This document shows positions 7,888 to 16,066 of a DNA stretch of 25,401 bases, piece after piece. The position numbers and the translations under genes were made by a program. The stretch lies in the IMG/VR virus record IMGVR_UViG_3300001213_000227, positions 1-25,401 of that record; one strand, 5' to 3'. Source of the DNA: a virus. Position 1 is the first letter of the stretch. Each line of letters begins with the position of its first letter. Below the pieces are notes generated by a model. That model was not told the origin of the DNA and searched no databases. It saw nothing but the letters and a program-made list of their open reading frames with translations.

Positions 7888-10722
7888 ATGGCAAACGTAC
7901 AGATAACCTTCAAAGGAATAGATAACGCCTCCAGCGTCATTAGCCAGGTCAAAAATACTAGTGATGGATTGGCGACCGCTTTAGGGAAGCTAGGCAGTAG
8001 TGGTAGCAGCATACTTTCATCGGTTGGGTCGGGTGTACTAAAGTTAGGGGAAACTGGCGTTTCTGCAATGAGTAGCTTCATTGGTAGCTCTGTCAAGGCT
8101 TCTACTGAGTTCAACGCGAAAATGAGCGAGGTAGCTGCCGTGTCCGGGGCAACTGGCATCCAATTAAATGCTATGAAACAAAAAGCCCTTGAGCTTGGCG
8201 CTCAATTCCCGGTAAGCGCCTCTGATGCCGCCGACGCTATGGGGGAGCTTGCTAAAGCTGGTATGACTGCTGACCAGGCTATATCTGCCTCAACAGGAAC
8301 TGTACAACTGGCTAGTGCTACTCACTATACGATGGCTGATTCGGCTACTATCCTAGCCACCTCCCTAAACGGATTTGGGTTGGCAGCAGATCAGGCCAAT
8401 CGTGTTACCGACCTCTTAGCACAAACTGCCAACGCCAGTGCCGTGGACGTAAAAGATTTAGGCAAGACGTTTGAATACGTCGGACCTATCGCTAAGGTCG
8501 CCGGTTTTAGTATCGAAGATGTATCAAAGGCGACTGGTTTACTAGGAAATGCCGGTATTAAAGGTACAGCGGCGGGAACTGGCCTTCGCACAATCCTAAC
8601 TCAATTAGCATCCCCCTCTGATAAAGCTAAAGCGGCCTTTGACCAATTGGGCTACTCCATTACAGATTCAGCCGGAAAAATAAAACCTCTTGGTCTACAA
8701 ATGACCGAACTTAGAGAAAAGTTCGCCGGATTGTCTCAAAGCGAGAAAATTGACTTAGCTCAAAAAATCGCTGGCAAGGAACACATGTCTAAGCTCCTTG
8801 CCATCGTTGACGCTACCCCAGATTCGTTCAAACAGATGAGCGATGCCATTGATGGGGCAGGGGGGGCTGGCAAGCGTATGGCTGACACGATGAATGATAA
8901 CGTGGCGGGGGCGATGGAGAATCTAAAAGGCTCTGTCGAAACTGTACAGATCAAAATCGGTAATGCCCTACAACCAGCAATTAAAATCCTATTAAATTTG
9001 CTGGCTGACTTATTAAACCAACTGAACCCATTGATTGATAAGCTCGTTGCGGGTTTGACACCTGTCCTGGAAACCGCAGCTAACAAGTTCAAGGACATGG
9101 TACCTGCCGTTGAAAGTTTCCTGGTTAAACTCGAACCTATAGCGGTCAAAATTTTCGAGGTTGTTTCGGCCTTTTCGCCGCTTAATACTGTACTTGATGT
9201 ATTTGTGGGTTTTCTGAATGGAGGGGTAGCAGGGGCGGTCACTGCTTTTGGGCAACACATAGTTGCAGCGGGTAATGTTTTAGGCGTGGATTTATCAGGG
9301 GCGGTTTCAACAGCTACAACTTTTATCAATGGCACGTTACTGCCCACTTTGGGCAATATTGGCACTTTTATTCAAACCACTGTTGTTCCGGCCATAATGG
9401 AATTTGCCTCTTGGCTCGGTTCGACTTTAGGGCCAATCTTTACATCTATTGGTACAACCATAACCACTACGGTTGTACCGGCCATAAGCCAATTTGCCGG
9501 ATTTATACAAAGCACCTTGATTCCGATGGTTGCTCAGGCAGCGGCCTGGATTGGTCAAACCTTAGTCCCTGTTATCCAAAGCATTGCGGCCTTTATCGCT
9601 AATCCTGTAATTCCGATGATTGGGCAACTGGTTTCAGTTGTCCTAACCACCGTAATACCAACATTAACCAGCTGGGTACAGGTGATTGCATCTTTCCTAA
9701 AGCCGATAATCGAGGCCCTGGCAAGCTTTATTCAAAACACCTTGCTACCAATAATGACCACTATCGTAAATTTCATTATAAGCAATGTACTACCCGCCTT
9801 CAAAAACATCGGGGATTGGATAAATGCAAATGTAATGCCAGTGCTGCAACAATTAGCTGAATTTCTTGGCAATGCCCTGGCATCGGCATTTCGGATGATA
9901 CAAACAGTAGTAGAAGGAGTTTGGCAACAAATTCAAAACGCGATAAAAACGGCCTGGGGAGTTATCCAGGGTGTTTTCAACATAATTAAAGATGTACTCC
10001 GAGGGGATTTTGCGGGGGCGTTCAGGGATGCCCAATCGTTAGTACAAACCGTTTGGCAAGGGATACAGACGGCGATTTCTGATGCGTGGGCTACTATATC
10101 AGGGCTTTTCGATCAAATAGTTTCCTTCCTTGCAACTACGTTAGGGGATGCTTTCAATACCCTTTTGACAGTGGCCGGGAACGTCTGGAATGGTATTGTG
10201 TCGGCTATATCCGGCGCGGTAGGGCAAATCGGGGACGCTGCCGGGCAAATTGTAGATTTCTTTGCCCAAATCCCTGGCAAGATATGGGATTTGCTTTCAT
10301 CCCTACCGGGAAAACTAGCAGACATTGGCCGAAATATGATAGCAAGCCTAGTCAGAGGGCTGACTTCTATACATATCAGCTTACCCCATATCAGCGTATC
10401 ATGGTCTAATGCCAGTTTTGGCCCGGTTGATGTGCCTATCCCTAATTTCAGCGTGGCCTGGTATGCAAAGGGCGGTATTTTCAACAGCCCACAAGTTATC
10501 GGTGTCGGCGAGTCTGGCTCAGAGGCAGTAGTACCGATTGATAAACTTGTCCCCTTGCTAACAGATGCTTTAAAGTCAGCAACCGGGGCAAACACTCGCA
10601 ACACACAATCTCAAGCAGGCACTACCAACATATTTAACCTCACGGCTAACTACGCTCACCAAGAGCGCACTAGCCTGGTAAACGACATAAAAATGATGCA
10701 GCAATTAGGGGCTAGGACTTAA
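7888..10722 (+). CDS. Tail tape measure protein
   Basis: 944 residues, ATG directly after the chaperone stop; the longest gene in the window. Residues ~80-390 carry the TP901-type core (EFNAKMSEVAAVSGATG, FPVSASDAADAMGELAKAGM, GLRTILTQLASPSDKAK). Residues 486-665 are twelve exact 15-residue repeats with an invariant proline. The hydrophobic middle and C-terminal thirds could form membrane-spanning helices on ejection. Near 862-885 lies GGIFNSPQVIGVGESGSEAV, a motif common near the C terminus of these proteins. The protein sets tail length and passes into the cell envelope during infection. Compared with other tape measures its size is average. Confidence 0.93.
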   Translation: MANVQITFKGIDNASSVISQVKNTSDGLATALGKLGSSGSSILSSVGSGVLKLGETGVSAMSSFIGSSVKASTEFNAKMSEVAAVSGATGIQLNAMKQKALELGAQFPVSASDAADAMGELAKAGMTADQAISASTGTVQLASATHYTMADSATILATSLNGFGLAADQANRVTDLLAQTANASAVDVKDLGKTFEYVGPIAKVAGFSIEDVSKATGLLGNAGIKGTAAGTGLRTILTQLASPSDKAKAAFDQLGYSITDSAGKIKPLGLQMTELREKFAGLSQSEKIDLAQKIAGKEHMSKLLAIVDATPDSFKQMSDAIDGAGGAGKRMADTMNDNVAGAMENLKGSVETVQIKIGNALQPAIKILLNLLADLLNQLNPLIDKLVAGLTPVLETAANKFKDMVPAVESFLVKLEPIAVKIFEVVSAFSPLNTVLDVFVGFLNGGVAGAVTAFGQHIVAAGNVLGVDLSGAVSTATTFINGTLLPTLGNIGTFIQTTVVPAIMEFASWLGSTLGPIFTSIGTTITTTVVPAISQFAGFIQSTLIPMVAQAAAWIGQTLVPVIQSIAAFIANPVIPMIGQLVSVVLTTVIPTLTSWVQVIASFLKPIIEALASFIQNTLLPIMTTIVNFIISNVLPAFKNIGDWINANVMPVLQQLAEFLGNALASAFRMIQTVVEGVWQQIQNAIKTAWGVIQGVFNIIKDVLRGDFAGAFRDAQSLVQTVWQGIQTAISDAWATISGLFDQIVSFLATTLGDAFNTLLTVAGNVWNGIVSAISGAVGQIGDAAGQIVDFFAQIPGKIWDLLSSLPGKLADIGRNMIASLVRGLTSIHISLPHISVSWSNASFGPVDVPIPNFSVAWYAKGGIFNSPQVIGVGESGSEAVVPIDKLVPLLTDALKSATGANTRNTQSQAGTTNIFNLTANYAHQERTSLVNDIKMMQQLGART
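9343..9882 (+). repeat. Twelve tandem 45-bp coding repeats (15 residues each)
   Basis: In the tape measure, prolines occur at residues 486, 501, 516, 531, 546, 561, 576, 591, 606, 621, 636 and 651, exactly 15 residues apart. The unit is roughly P-h-h-x-x-h-h-x-(F/W)-h-x-x-x-h-h, with Phe or Trp 8 residues after the proline in most copies. DNA copies have diverged, though pairs such as ccggccata at about 9390 and 9480 are still close. Tape measure repeats elsewhere are best known with other periods (for example 11 residues); the fixed proline is the striking point. Confidence 0.9.
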
Positions 10723-11606
10723 TGGGAACTGTTGTTTATGCCCTGGTTGGGCAGAATATTTACAACCTTACTGACGGGTCTATTAGCTGGCGTATTGCCG
10801 ATGATAATTTAGCCAGCCCAACGATCAACCGGCTTGAAGAGAACGGGCCGCTTCAGCACGGGGTGACTGACTTAGGTTTTCGTTTGGGGGCAAGGATTTT
10901 CCACCTCACCCTGAAAACCCAGGGTACGACTATGGCAACCCTGATAAACCAGCGTAAGCAGCTTATAGATATTTTCAAGCCGGTTACAGCAACTCCGATC
11001 AAGCTGCTGTATGTTTTCGATAATGGGGATCAACGGCAGATCGATTGTTATGCTACCGGGGATTCAGCCATTAAGATGGATGAGCAAGACAGGGAAGGGT
11101 ATATGCAGACAGCGGTGATTACGCTGAAAGCACCTGACCCCTGTTTTTATGACCCAATTCAGCAATCAGTGACTTTCGGCAACCCTGTAGCAGGAGGACT
11201 TCAGATACCTATGGGAGTGGCTGTAACCATAGGGCAGCAACTGCTAAACCAGATAACTCCGATAAATTACATGGGGACTTTTATCAGTTACCCGGTTATC
11301 ACAATTCAAGGGCCAATTACCAGCCCAATAATCAGCAACCTGACAACAGGCGAAAACATTAGCTTTTATGGCTTAATCTCTGGGACGGCTATCATAGATT
11401 GCAGGCCGGGCTACAAAACCGTAACAGACGGCAACGGGAACAATCTCTTCTATTTGTTATCAGACAACACCAACCTGGCAACGTTCCACTTGGAGCCAAG
11501 CCCAGTAGCGTATCAGGGTAATAATCTGTTTTATTTTTATGCCGTTTATGTAAATGCATCATCAGCGATTACCGTAAACTGGTATTCACGTTATTTAGGA
11601 GTTTAG
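10722..11606 (+). CDS. Distal tail protein (Dit-like)
   Basis: 294 residues; its ATG shares a base with the TAA of the tape measure gene (TAATG). The N-terminal ~140 residues (ISWRIADDNLASPTINRLEE, GTTMATLINQRKQLIDIF, LKAPDPCFYDP near 142) fit the siphovirus distal tail family, where APDP/PDPxFY closes the conserved N-terminal domain. Residues ~150-294 are a beta sandwich-like extension that may be a galectin/CBM-like part found in longer Dit proteins. The protein forms the hexameric hub joining tail tube and tail tip. The order tape measure then Dit is canonical. Confidence 0.75.
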   Translation: MGTVVYALVGQNIYNLTDGSISWRIADDNLASPTINRLEENGPLQHGVTDLGFRLGARIFHLTLKTQGTTMATLINQRKQLIDIFKPVTATPIKLLYVFDNGDQRQIDCYATGDSAIKMDEQDREGYMQTAVITLKAPDPCFYDPIQQSVTFGNPVAGGLQIPMGVAVTIGQQLLNQITPINYMGTFISYPVITIQGPITSPIISNLTTGENISFYGLISGTAIIDCRPGYKTVTDGNGNNLFYLLSDNTNLATFHLEPSPVAYQGNNLFYFYAVYVNASSAITVNWYSRYLGV

Positions 11607-11607
11607 T

Positions 11608-12309
11608 ATGGCAGAGAGTTCCTTATTTTGGACAACTAACGGCACAGGGGACGGGGTTATTGGTTACACTCAATCCCAATTGTTCGACTGGCTATCAAGA
11701 ACTTTTCTAGCAGACCCTACCAGTCAGGGAGTTGTACCAAGTTACCTGAATAAGTTGGCAGTAAGTGGTACCGCCAGTCCGCTAACCGTCGCAACCGGCG
11801 CGGCGGTAGTTGCCGGTATACCTTACAGCAATTCCGCCCCGGTAAGCGTGGCAGTAACCACGCCTAGCGTAGGAACTACCGGGGGACGGATTGTTCTTAG
11901 AGCAAATTACACTTCCCAGGTGGTCAGGATTACCAAGTTACAGTCTGCGGATGGCACAGCCGCATTTCCGGCTATTACTCAAGTAGCCGGAACGGTTTGG
12001 GATATAGTGTTATGCAACTACACCATCACCACTGCCGGGGTAATCACCCTTACCGATGTCAGATCATTTTTACCTATGGCTATTTTTGGAGGATTTTCCA
12101 CCGCAACGGCAACAAGGGTGCAAATGGGAACAGCGACCGGTTCACCGGCCACAATCACTTTCCCTGTGGCATTTAGTGCTACCCCAATAGTGTTTTTTTC
12201 AGTCAGTGGGGGTACTTTCACCATAACTGCCGGGCCTACTACATCTAGTGTAACCATAACTACTACTACTGCCGGAACTGTGAACTGGTTAGCCATTGGG
12301 CCATCATAG
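11608..12309 (+). CDS. Tail tip / fibre protein with lectin-like C terminus
   Basis: 233 residues with the ribosome-binding site ttaggag upstream. An N-terminal segment (FDWLSRTFLADPTSQGVVP) precedes Gly/Thr/Val-rich strands with GAAVVAGIPYSNSAPVSVAV and VLCNYTITTAGVITLTDVRS, the pattern of baseplate/upper fibre proteins that carry a short conserved head domain. The last ~65 residues (TITFPVAFSATPIVFFSV, ending VNWLAIGPS) resemble an H-type lectin / gp53-like fibre domain, which binds cell-surface sugars. A receptor-binding role is inferred from composition, that C-terminal pattern and position between Dit and the tail hub. Confidence 0.55.
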   Translation: MAESSLFWTTNGTGDGVIGYTQSQLFDWLSRTFLADPTSQGVVPSYLNKLAVSGTASPLTVATGAAVVAGIPYSNSAPVSVAVTTPSVGTTGGRIVLRANYTSQVVRITKLQSADGTAAFPAITQVAGTVWDIVLCNYTITTAGVITLTDVRSFLPMAIFGGFSTATATRVQMGTATGSPATITFPVAFSATPIVFFSVSGGTFTITAGPTTSSVTITTTTAGTVNWLAIGPS

Positions 12310-12318
12310 GGATAACTT

Positions 12319-13407
12319 ATGCCTGCTGAGTACTACATCATATTACGTGACCCATCGGGGAACAAAGTCGCTGAAATAGACGACTTTTGGGACTTGACCT
12401 ATTCAAAAAGGCGTTGGGAGCCGGGGTTAGCCCAATTCTCGATGGACGGCAATTCGAGCAAAATCCCGCTGTTTGTGAGCAATGCCCAAATTGAAGTTTG
12501 GCGGCGCAATCCTCAACAGGGGATTGATTGGTACTGTGATTTTTATGGGCTTTTCCGTAAGCAGGTCAGAGAAACCCCTAACCAGATAGACTATTTCCGG
12601 GTGTTTGCACCGGGGCAAATGACCATGCTCGGTTGGGCGTGTGTTATGTGGCCTGATAAGACCACCGGGCGGTCTGTTTTCACTGGCTTACCTGCCGAAT
12701 CCATTATGAAAAAACTGGTGAATTGGAATGTAACGACAAATGCCACGACTGCCAACGGACGGTTAGTAAGCTGGCCTTTTAGTACTATTTCGGTGCAAAC
12801 CGATGGCGGTAGAGGCAACACTATCGACTGGAAATGTGCCCTTAAAAACCTGCTAACTGAATTACAGTCTATCGCTGCCGTCGCCGGTGGTGATTTTGAT
12901 CTGGTAAAAACCGGGCCTGCCGCATGGGAATTTCGGTTCTATCCCGGTCAGATGGGCACTGACAGGACTGCAACCGTCCAGTTTGCATTGAACCTGGGGA
13001 ATATGGCAGAGCCGAAATATACGCGCGACCAAACCAATGAGGCCACAATTGCGGTAGTTGGTGGTAAAGGGGATGCTCGAGACCGCACGTTCGTTACTGT
13101 GACCGGGGCAACTTACAACATAGCTACTAACTACATCGAAACTTTTGTAACCGCAACTGACCAAGACTCAAATGCTTACCTGACCGCCAAAGGGAAGGAG
13201 GCTTTGTACAAAGCTCAGGCACGTAATCAGTTTGGTTTCACCGTATTACAGACACCCTCAACTCAGTATGGCCGGGATTACTTTATGGGCGACCTGGTTA
13301 GAGCAAACTACAAAGGGTTCATCTTTAACCAGGTGATCCACGGGGTTACGGTGAACTATCCTAAAGAAGGGAAAGAAACTATCAGGGTGGAGACTAGGGA
13401 TTTATGA
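12319..13407 (+). CDS. Tail tip hub protein, ReqiPepy6 gp37-like
   Basis: 362 residues. The N terminus IILRDPSGNKVAEIDDFWDL, then YSKRRWEPGLAQFSM, and WYCDFYGLFRKQVRET match the Siphovirus Gp37-like family (first described from Rhodococcus phage ReqiPepy6), which is related to tail-associated (Tal/gp27-like) hub proteins. Later segments (VVGGKGDARDRTFVTV, YFMGDLVRANYKGF) are the conserved C-terminal half of that family. It likely closes the tail tube at the tip and opens on receptor contact. It is preceded by agggata as ribosome-binding site and overlaps the next gene by ATGA. Confidence 0.75.
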   Translation: MPAEYYIILRDPSGNKVAEIDDFWDLTYSKRRWEPGLAQFSMDGNSSKIPLFVSNAQIEVWRRNPQQGIDWYCDFYGLFRKQVRETPNQIDYFRVFAPGQMTMLGWACVMWPDKTTGRSVFTGLPAESIMKKLVNWNVTTNATTANGRLVSWPFSTISVQTDGGRGNTIDWKCALKNLLTELQSIAAVAGGDFDLVKTGPAAWEFRFYPGQMGTDRTATVQFALNLGNMAEPKYTRDQTNEATIAVVGGKGDARDRTFVTVTGATYNIATNYIETFVTATDQDSNAYLTAKGKEALYKAQARNQFGFTVLQTPSTQYGRDYFMGDLVRANYKGFIFNQVIHGVTVNYPKEGKETIRVETRDL

Positions 13408-14027
13408 GCAATTACAACAGTGGTAACGATCTTACAATGCAATTGATAGAGCAGATTAGCCAACTCAGGCAAAGGGTTGACCGGCTTGAAATCTTAGAAC
13501 GTCCGGCGCTGTCTACCGGGGCGTGGACAGATAAACCCGTTAACCCAATTAACAGGGAACGCTATTTTGCTACAGATCGTAGCATTGAGTATTTTTATGA
13601 TGTAACAAATGCACGCTGGGTAAGTAACCTGGTTACTGTGCCTTTTATCCAACGGGCCGCGCAACCTTTTGCACAAGGCGCCCAAACCTTCGAGGCAACT
13701 TTCCCATACCCATACTTCACTTATGGTGGGACTTTAGTTGAAAGTATTCAATGCAGTTTTATTCCTTTGAGTGTCGCGCAAAGCATAACCAACTATTACC
13801 AACTTGCCGCTAGTAGCATTAACCAGGCAGGCGTAGTTACAGCTTTAACTCTAAGTAATATTACTAATACCCAACTAGCACCATTAGGACTATGGTACGG
13901 GTTTGCGGCAACTAATGGCAGCGTTAGAGGCACAAACACCGCGCACATCGAAATATCTATGGCCCCGGTAGGCAACCCTGGGACTTATCTTTTCTACGGT
14001 AACTTGGCACTGAGATTTGTGGGATAA
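13404..14027 (+). CDS. Tail fibre / spike-like protein
   Basis: 207 residues in ATGA overlap with the hub gene. Residues ~11-33 (MQLIEQISQLRQRVDRLEIL) form a heptad-like coiled coil suited to trimerisation, followed by a short hinge and a beta-rich body (FEATFPYPYFTYGGTLVES; LGLWYGFAATNGSV) that ends in a strand. This layout is usual for short fibre proteins that follow the tail hub in Gram-positive siphoviruses. I recognise no defined sugar-binding or enzyme domain, so host binding is an inference from layout and place. Confidence 0.5.
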   Translation: MSNYNSGNDLTMQLIEQISQLRQRVDRLEILERPALSTGAWTDKPVNPINRERYFATDRSIEYFYDVTNARWVSNLVTVPFIQRAAQPFAQGAQTFEATFPYPYFTYGGTLVESIQCSFIPLSVAQSITNYYQLAASSINQAGVVTALTLSNITNTQLAPLGLWYGFAATNGSVRGTNTAHIEISMAPVGNPGTYLFYGNLALRFVG

Positions 14028-14031
14028 CGTA

Positions 14032-14343
14032 ATGTTTGATTTTCTTAAAAATATAGACATAACCGGAATAGTCACAATGTTAGCAGCACTCTTAGGGGCT
14101 GGCGGCATTGGTGGCGTAATCGCCACTTTATTAAAAAACGGGCACGATGCCAGAAATGCGGCTGACCTGGCAAGCCACGAACACATGTTAACGCAAGCCC
14201 AACTATCTCAAATAGAGACAGAGATTAGGGGAGAAATGTTAGGCCAAATCACAGAGTTGTACAGGCAGGTAGAGCAATTGGCAAAACGAGTAAGTCTTTT
14301 AGAGACTTTACTCGCGCAACACAATATACCAATTCCTGAATAA
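14032..14343 (+). CDS. Membrane-anchored coiled-coil protein, lysis-associated candidate
   Basis: 103 residues from ATG 14032; an in-frame TTG at 14017 overlaps the previous stop and is less likely. Residues ~9-34 (ITGIVTMLAALLGAGGIGGV) make one membrane segment; the rest is a charged helix with coiled-coil heptads (ITELYRQVEQLAKRVSLLET). One membrane span plus coiled coil resembles XhlA/hemolysin-like proteins that accompany holins, but here the order is reversed (membrane part first). Its place between fibre and holin candidate suggests a lysis or tail-tip role. Function is not established by sequence. Confidence 0.55.
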   Translation: MFDFLKNIDITGIVTMLAALLGAGGIGGVIATLLKNGHDARNAADLASHEHMLTQAQLSQIETEIRGEMLGQITELYRQVEQLAKRVSLLETLLAQHNIPIPE

Positions 14344-14383
14344 TATTCACTGACAATTTCATTCAAAAAAGGAGTATCGAGAC

Positions 14384-14704
14384 ATGTTTACTGTAGATGA
14401 AATCAATCTATTGATCGGGCCATTTTTGCCCTTGTTGGTAGGCTTTTTGACTTCCAAGAGTGTACCATCGTGGGTACAAGGGGCATTACTTTTACTATTA
14501 AGTTTCGTAGCGGCATCTATCCGCTATATGATAGCCGGGCAACCGATTGACCCGGCTGGAATTGGCACAATATTACTTTCAGCGCAATTGGCCTATGCCA
14601 CTGTGCTAAAGAGCCTGTCGCAGTACCTCCAGGGGATTGGGCCGATCAAAGACGCGCCTCAAATTCTAGCTACTCAGGAGATTAAGGCACATGAACCAGC
14701 CTAG
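14384..14704 (+). CDS. Holin candidate
   Basis: 106 residues, with a strong ribosome-binding site (aaaggag, 9 bases before ATG). Hydrophobic segments near residues 10-24, 29-50 and 60-75 give two or three membrane helices; the C-terminal tail is polar. Size, topology and the overlap (14 bases) with the endolysin gene support a holin, which forms the membrane lesion that lets endolysin reach the wall and sets lysis time. Holins are not conserved in sequence, so the call depends on topology and position. The 40-base gap before it is the only break in this lysis block. Confidence 0.65.
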   Translation: MFTVDEINLLIGPFLPLLVGFLTSKSVPSWVQGALLLLLSFVAASIRYMIAGQPIDPAGIGTILLSAQLAYATVLKSLSQYLQGIGPIKDAPQILATQEIKAHEPA

Positions 14705-15443
14705 CATTACCAATCAACCATTGCCAAACCATTGGGGGCGTGGGCGACCTGACGGCTTGCGTCCGGTTTTGCTGGTTATGCACATCCAGGATGGGTACGG
14801 CAACCCCTGGGGTTGGTTTAATAGCCAGGGAACTAATAGCCCCAATTCTGCCGATTGTACTATTTGGAATCCTCGTGCTACTAATGCCCAGCTTTACCGC
14901 TATTTACGGGACGAAGATACGGCGTGGACAAACGGCGGTTGGAGTGAACCGATCAATCATCAAAATCCGGTCATTCAAAACTTATATACCCGCCAGATTT
15001 CTACTAATGATATTGCTCTTACGATTGAACATGAAGGACACCCCGGCGATGGTCTGACTGAAGCACAATTTCAGCGCACGGCGGCTATTTGTGCCTATTG
15101 GTGTCAAAAATGGAATATCCCCGCTGACCGTAACCACATCATCGGCCATTACGAGATTGGGCCACACAAATATTGTCCTGGGGATTTATTCCCGTTTTCC
15201 CGGTTAGTTGCTAGAGTACAGGAGCTTATAAAAATGCCAAATTTCGACCCAAATCCAAATAAATTGAGTGTTGGCGCTGGTATGCTGGCAAAATTGCAGC
15301 AATTAGGACAGGTAGCCCTAACCCCCGAAAGATATACCAGCGATAGTTCAAGCCAATTGGTAGCCAGTGGCGGATTTGTTTTGTTTGCGAATAAAACCGC
15401 TACCGGGCCGGAATGGGAAGTGGTAGCGGTACAAGGCCAGTAG
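14691..15443 (+). CDS. Endolysin: N-acetylmuramoyl-L-alanine amidase (Amidase_2)
   Basis: 250 residues. Residues ~20-180 fit the Amidase_2/T7-lysozyme fold: VLLVMHIQDG with candidate zinc ligand His31, SADCTIWNP, a helix after LTEAQFQRTAAICAYWC, and IIGHYEIGPHKYCPGD with candidate ligands His153 and Cys162. The enzyme cuts the bond between N-acetylmuramic acid and L-alanine of peptidoglycan. The linker at 181-190 (Asn/Pro) leads to a C-terminal part (LSVGAGMLAKLQQLG) that probably aids wall binding but is not a recognised repeat. There is no signal peptide, consistent with holin-dependent release. It is the last gene of the late operon. Confidence 0.88.
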   Translation: MNQPSITNQPLPNHWGRGRPDGLRPVLLVMHIQDGYGNPWGWFNSQGTNSPNSADCTIWNPRATNAQLYRYLRDEDTAWTNGGWSEPINHQNPVIQNLYTRQISTNDIALTIEHEGHPGDGLTEAQFQRTAAICAYWCQKWNIPADRNHIIGHYEIGPHKYCPGDLFPFSRLVARVQELIKMPNFDPNPNKLSVGAGMLAKLQQLGQVALTPERYTSDSSSQLVASGGFVLFANKTATGPEWEVVAVQGQ

Positions 15444-15483
15444 AAAATAAAATACCATTCCTCCTACCGTTAGTCCCAAACAA

Positions 15484-15518
15484 AACACCTGGCTAGAGCA
15501 GGGCCGGGTGTTTTTATT
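15484..15518. terminator. Intrinsic terminator of the late operon (bidirectional)
   Basis: AACACCTGGC (15484-15493) pairs with GCCGGGTGTT (15503-15512), ten pairs with one G-T, loop of nine, followed by TTTTATT on the + strand. On the minus strand the same stem is followed by TTTTGTTT, so it can end the converging minus-strand cluster as well. Confidence 0.85.
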
Positions 15519-15648
15519 CAATTTTATCAGGTTCATAGGGGAATAGTTCCCACGGGCCTACCTCAAAATATTTACACAGTCTATCGAGCAAATCAAACGT
15601 AATTTGCTTAGTTTTCGCGTGGTATAGGTCGTGGCACGTGGTCAGCGG
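15514..15648 (-). pseudogene. XRE-type regulator, 3' remnant
   Basis: Minus-strand frame from about 15648 down to TAA at 15514-15516, without a start codon or ribosome-binding site. It reads LYHAKTKQITFDLLDRLCKY then FEVGPWELFPYEPD, the recognition-helix end and C-terminal part of a small Cro/C1-type (XRE) regulator (compare the usual pattern I-x-tLdrLC-x-L-x-V-x-p-x-eLl-Y-x-pD). The first ~30 residues of such a protein, with the first helices, are absent. Upstream, in another frame and overlapping, lies the start of an HNH nuclease. I read this as the product of a deletion that joined two genes. Confidence 0.6.
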
Positions 15649-15769
15649 TCAAATCTTCGCCCACCATTCCACACGCTACACAAGCATAATTGTACCGCTC
15701 ACACAAGTCAAGCCATTCTTTAGCCGTGAAATCCTTGCGCTGCCGCTCTGCGGGGCGCTTTTGTTGCAT
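15608..15769 (-). pseudogene. HNH-type endonuclease, 5' remnant
   Basis: A 53-residue minus-strand frame beginning at ATG 15767-15769. It reads DFTAKEWLDLCERYNYACVA and goes on with CVACGMVGEDLTADHV, the first half of an HNH endonuclease: first zinc-binding CxxC pair and the D-H of the catalytic strand. The second half, with the CNxxK/N-K-x-H part and the second CxxC, is missing; the frame ends shortly after in PRPIPREN. Just past ADHV the DNA turns into the 3' part of an XRE regulator in another frame. Thus it is probably inactive. HNH genes are common in phages near packaging genes, so its place in an early cluster is unremarkable. Confidence 0.6.
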
Positions 15770-15783
15770 TTAGTCGATCTTGA

Positions 15784-16062
15784 TTATGTCCAATCAACTA
15801 TCTTCATTCCGCCTACAGTTGGTAGTTCAATCATCAGCTTTTCGCGGTTACTTCTGTGTAAAAGGCAAGCCAATCCAAACAGCAAAGCTCGTTTCTTTTC
15901 CGCTCTGGACAGGTTAGGTCGTAGGGCTAAAATCGGCTTGTCCAGTACAGGATGAGCGGTAAACAGTGCGTCTATTCCCCACTTGAAGCGGGTTTCAATC
16001 TCCAGGGTGAAGGGCAACTGCCTGGTTCGCAGTTGCCGCCGCCGTGTTGTAGCTGTTCTCAT
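15784..16062 (-). CDS. Small basic protein of unknown function
   Basis: 92 residues when started at ATG 16060-16062 (4 bases after the upstream stop, with ggggtt before it); an ATG pair at 16081-16086 would overlap the upstream gene by 20 bases and is less likely. The N terminus is very basic (TATTRRRQLRTRQLPF); a second basic, Leu/Ala-rich helix follows (RAEKKRALLFGLACLLHRSN). I recognise no family. It is the second gene of a minus-strand cluster led by a zinc-finger protein, and its stop is 15 bases from the HNH remnant. Nucleic-acid contact is plausible from charge only. Confidence 0.5.
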   Translation of the reverse strand: MRTATTRRRQLRTRQLPFTLEIETRFKWGIDALFTAHPVLDKPILALRPNLSRAEKKRALLFGLACLLHRSNREKLMIELPTVGGMKIVDWT

Positions 16063-16066
16063 AACT

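Noticed and set aside
8760-9365. Long antisense frame (201 residues) within the tape measure gene
   Set aside because: It is the mirror of a well-supported coding frame, is Ser/Pro/Thr-rich as expected for a shadow, and has no ribosome-binding site.
14032-14704. Toxin-antitoxin or transport reading of the two small membrane proteins before the endolysin
   Set aside because: Size, topology, strong late-operon context and overlap with the endolysin gene make lysis functions far more likely.
15638-15955. + strand frame of 105 residues after the endolysin
   Set aside because: It is antisense to the HNH remnant and to the small basic gene, both of which have better motif or operon support; no ribosome-binding site.
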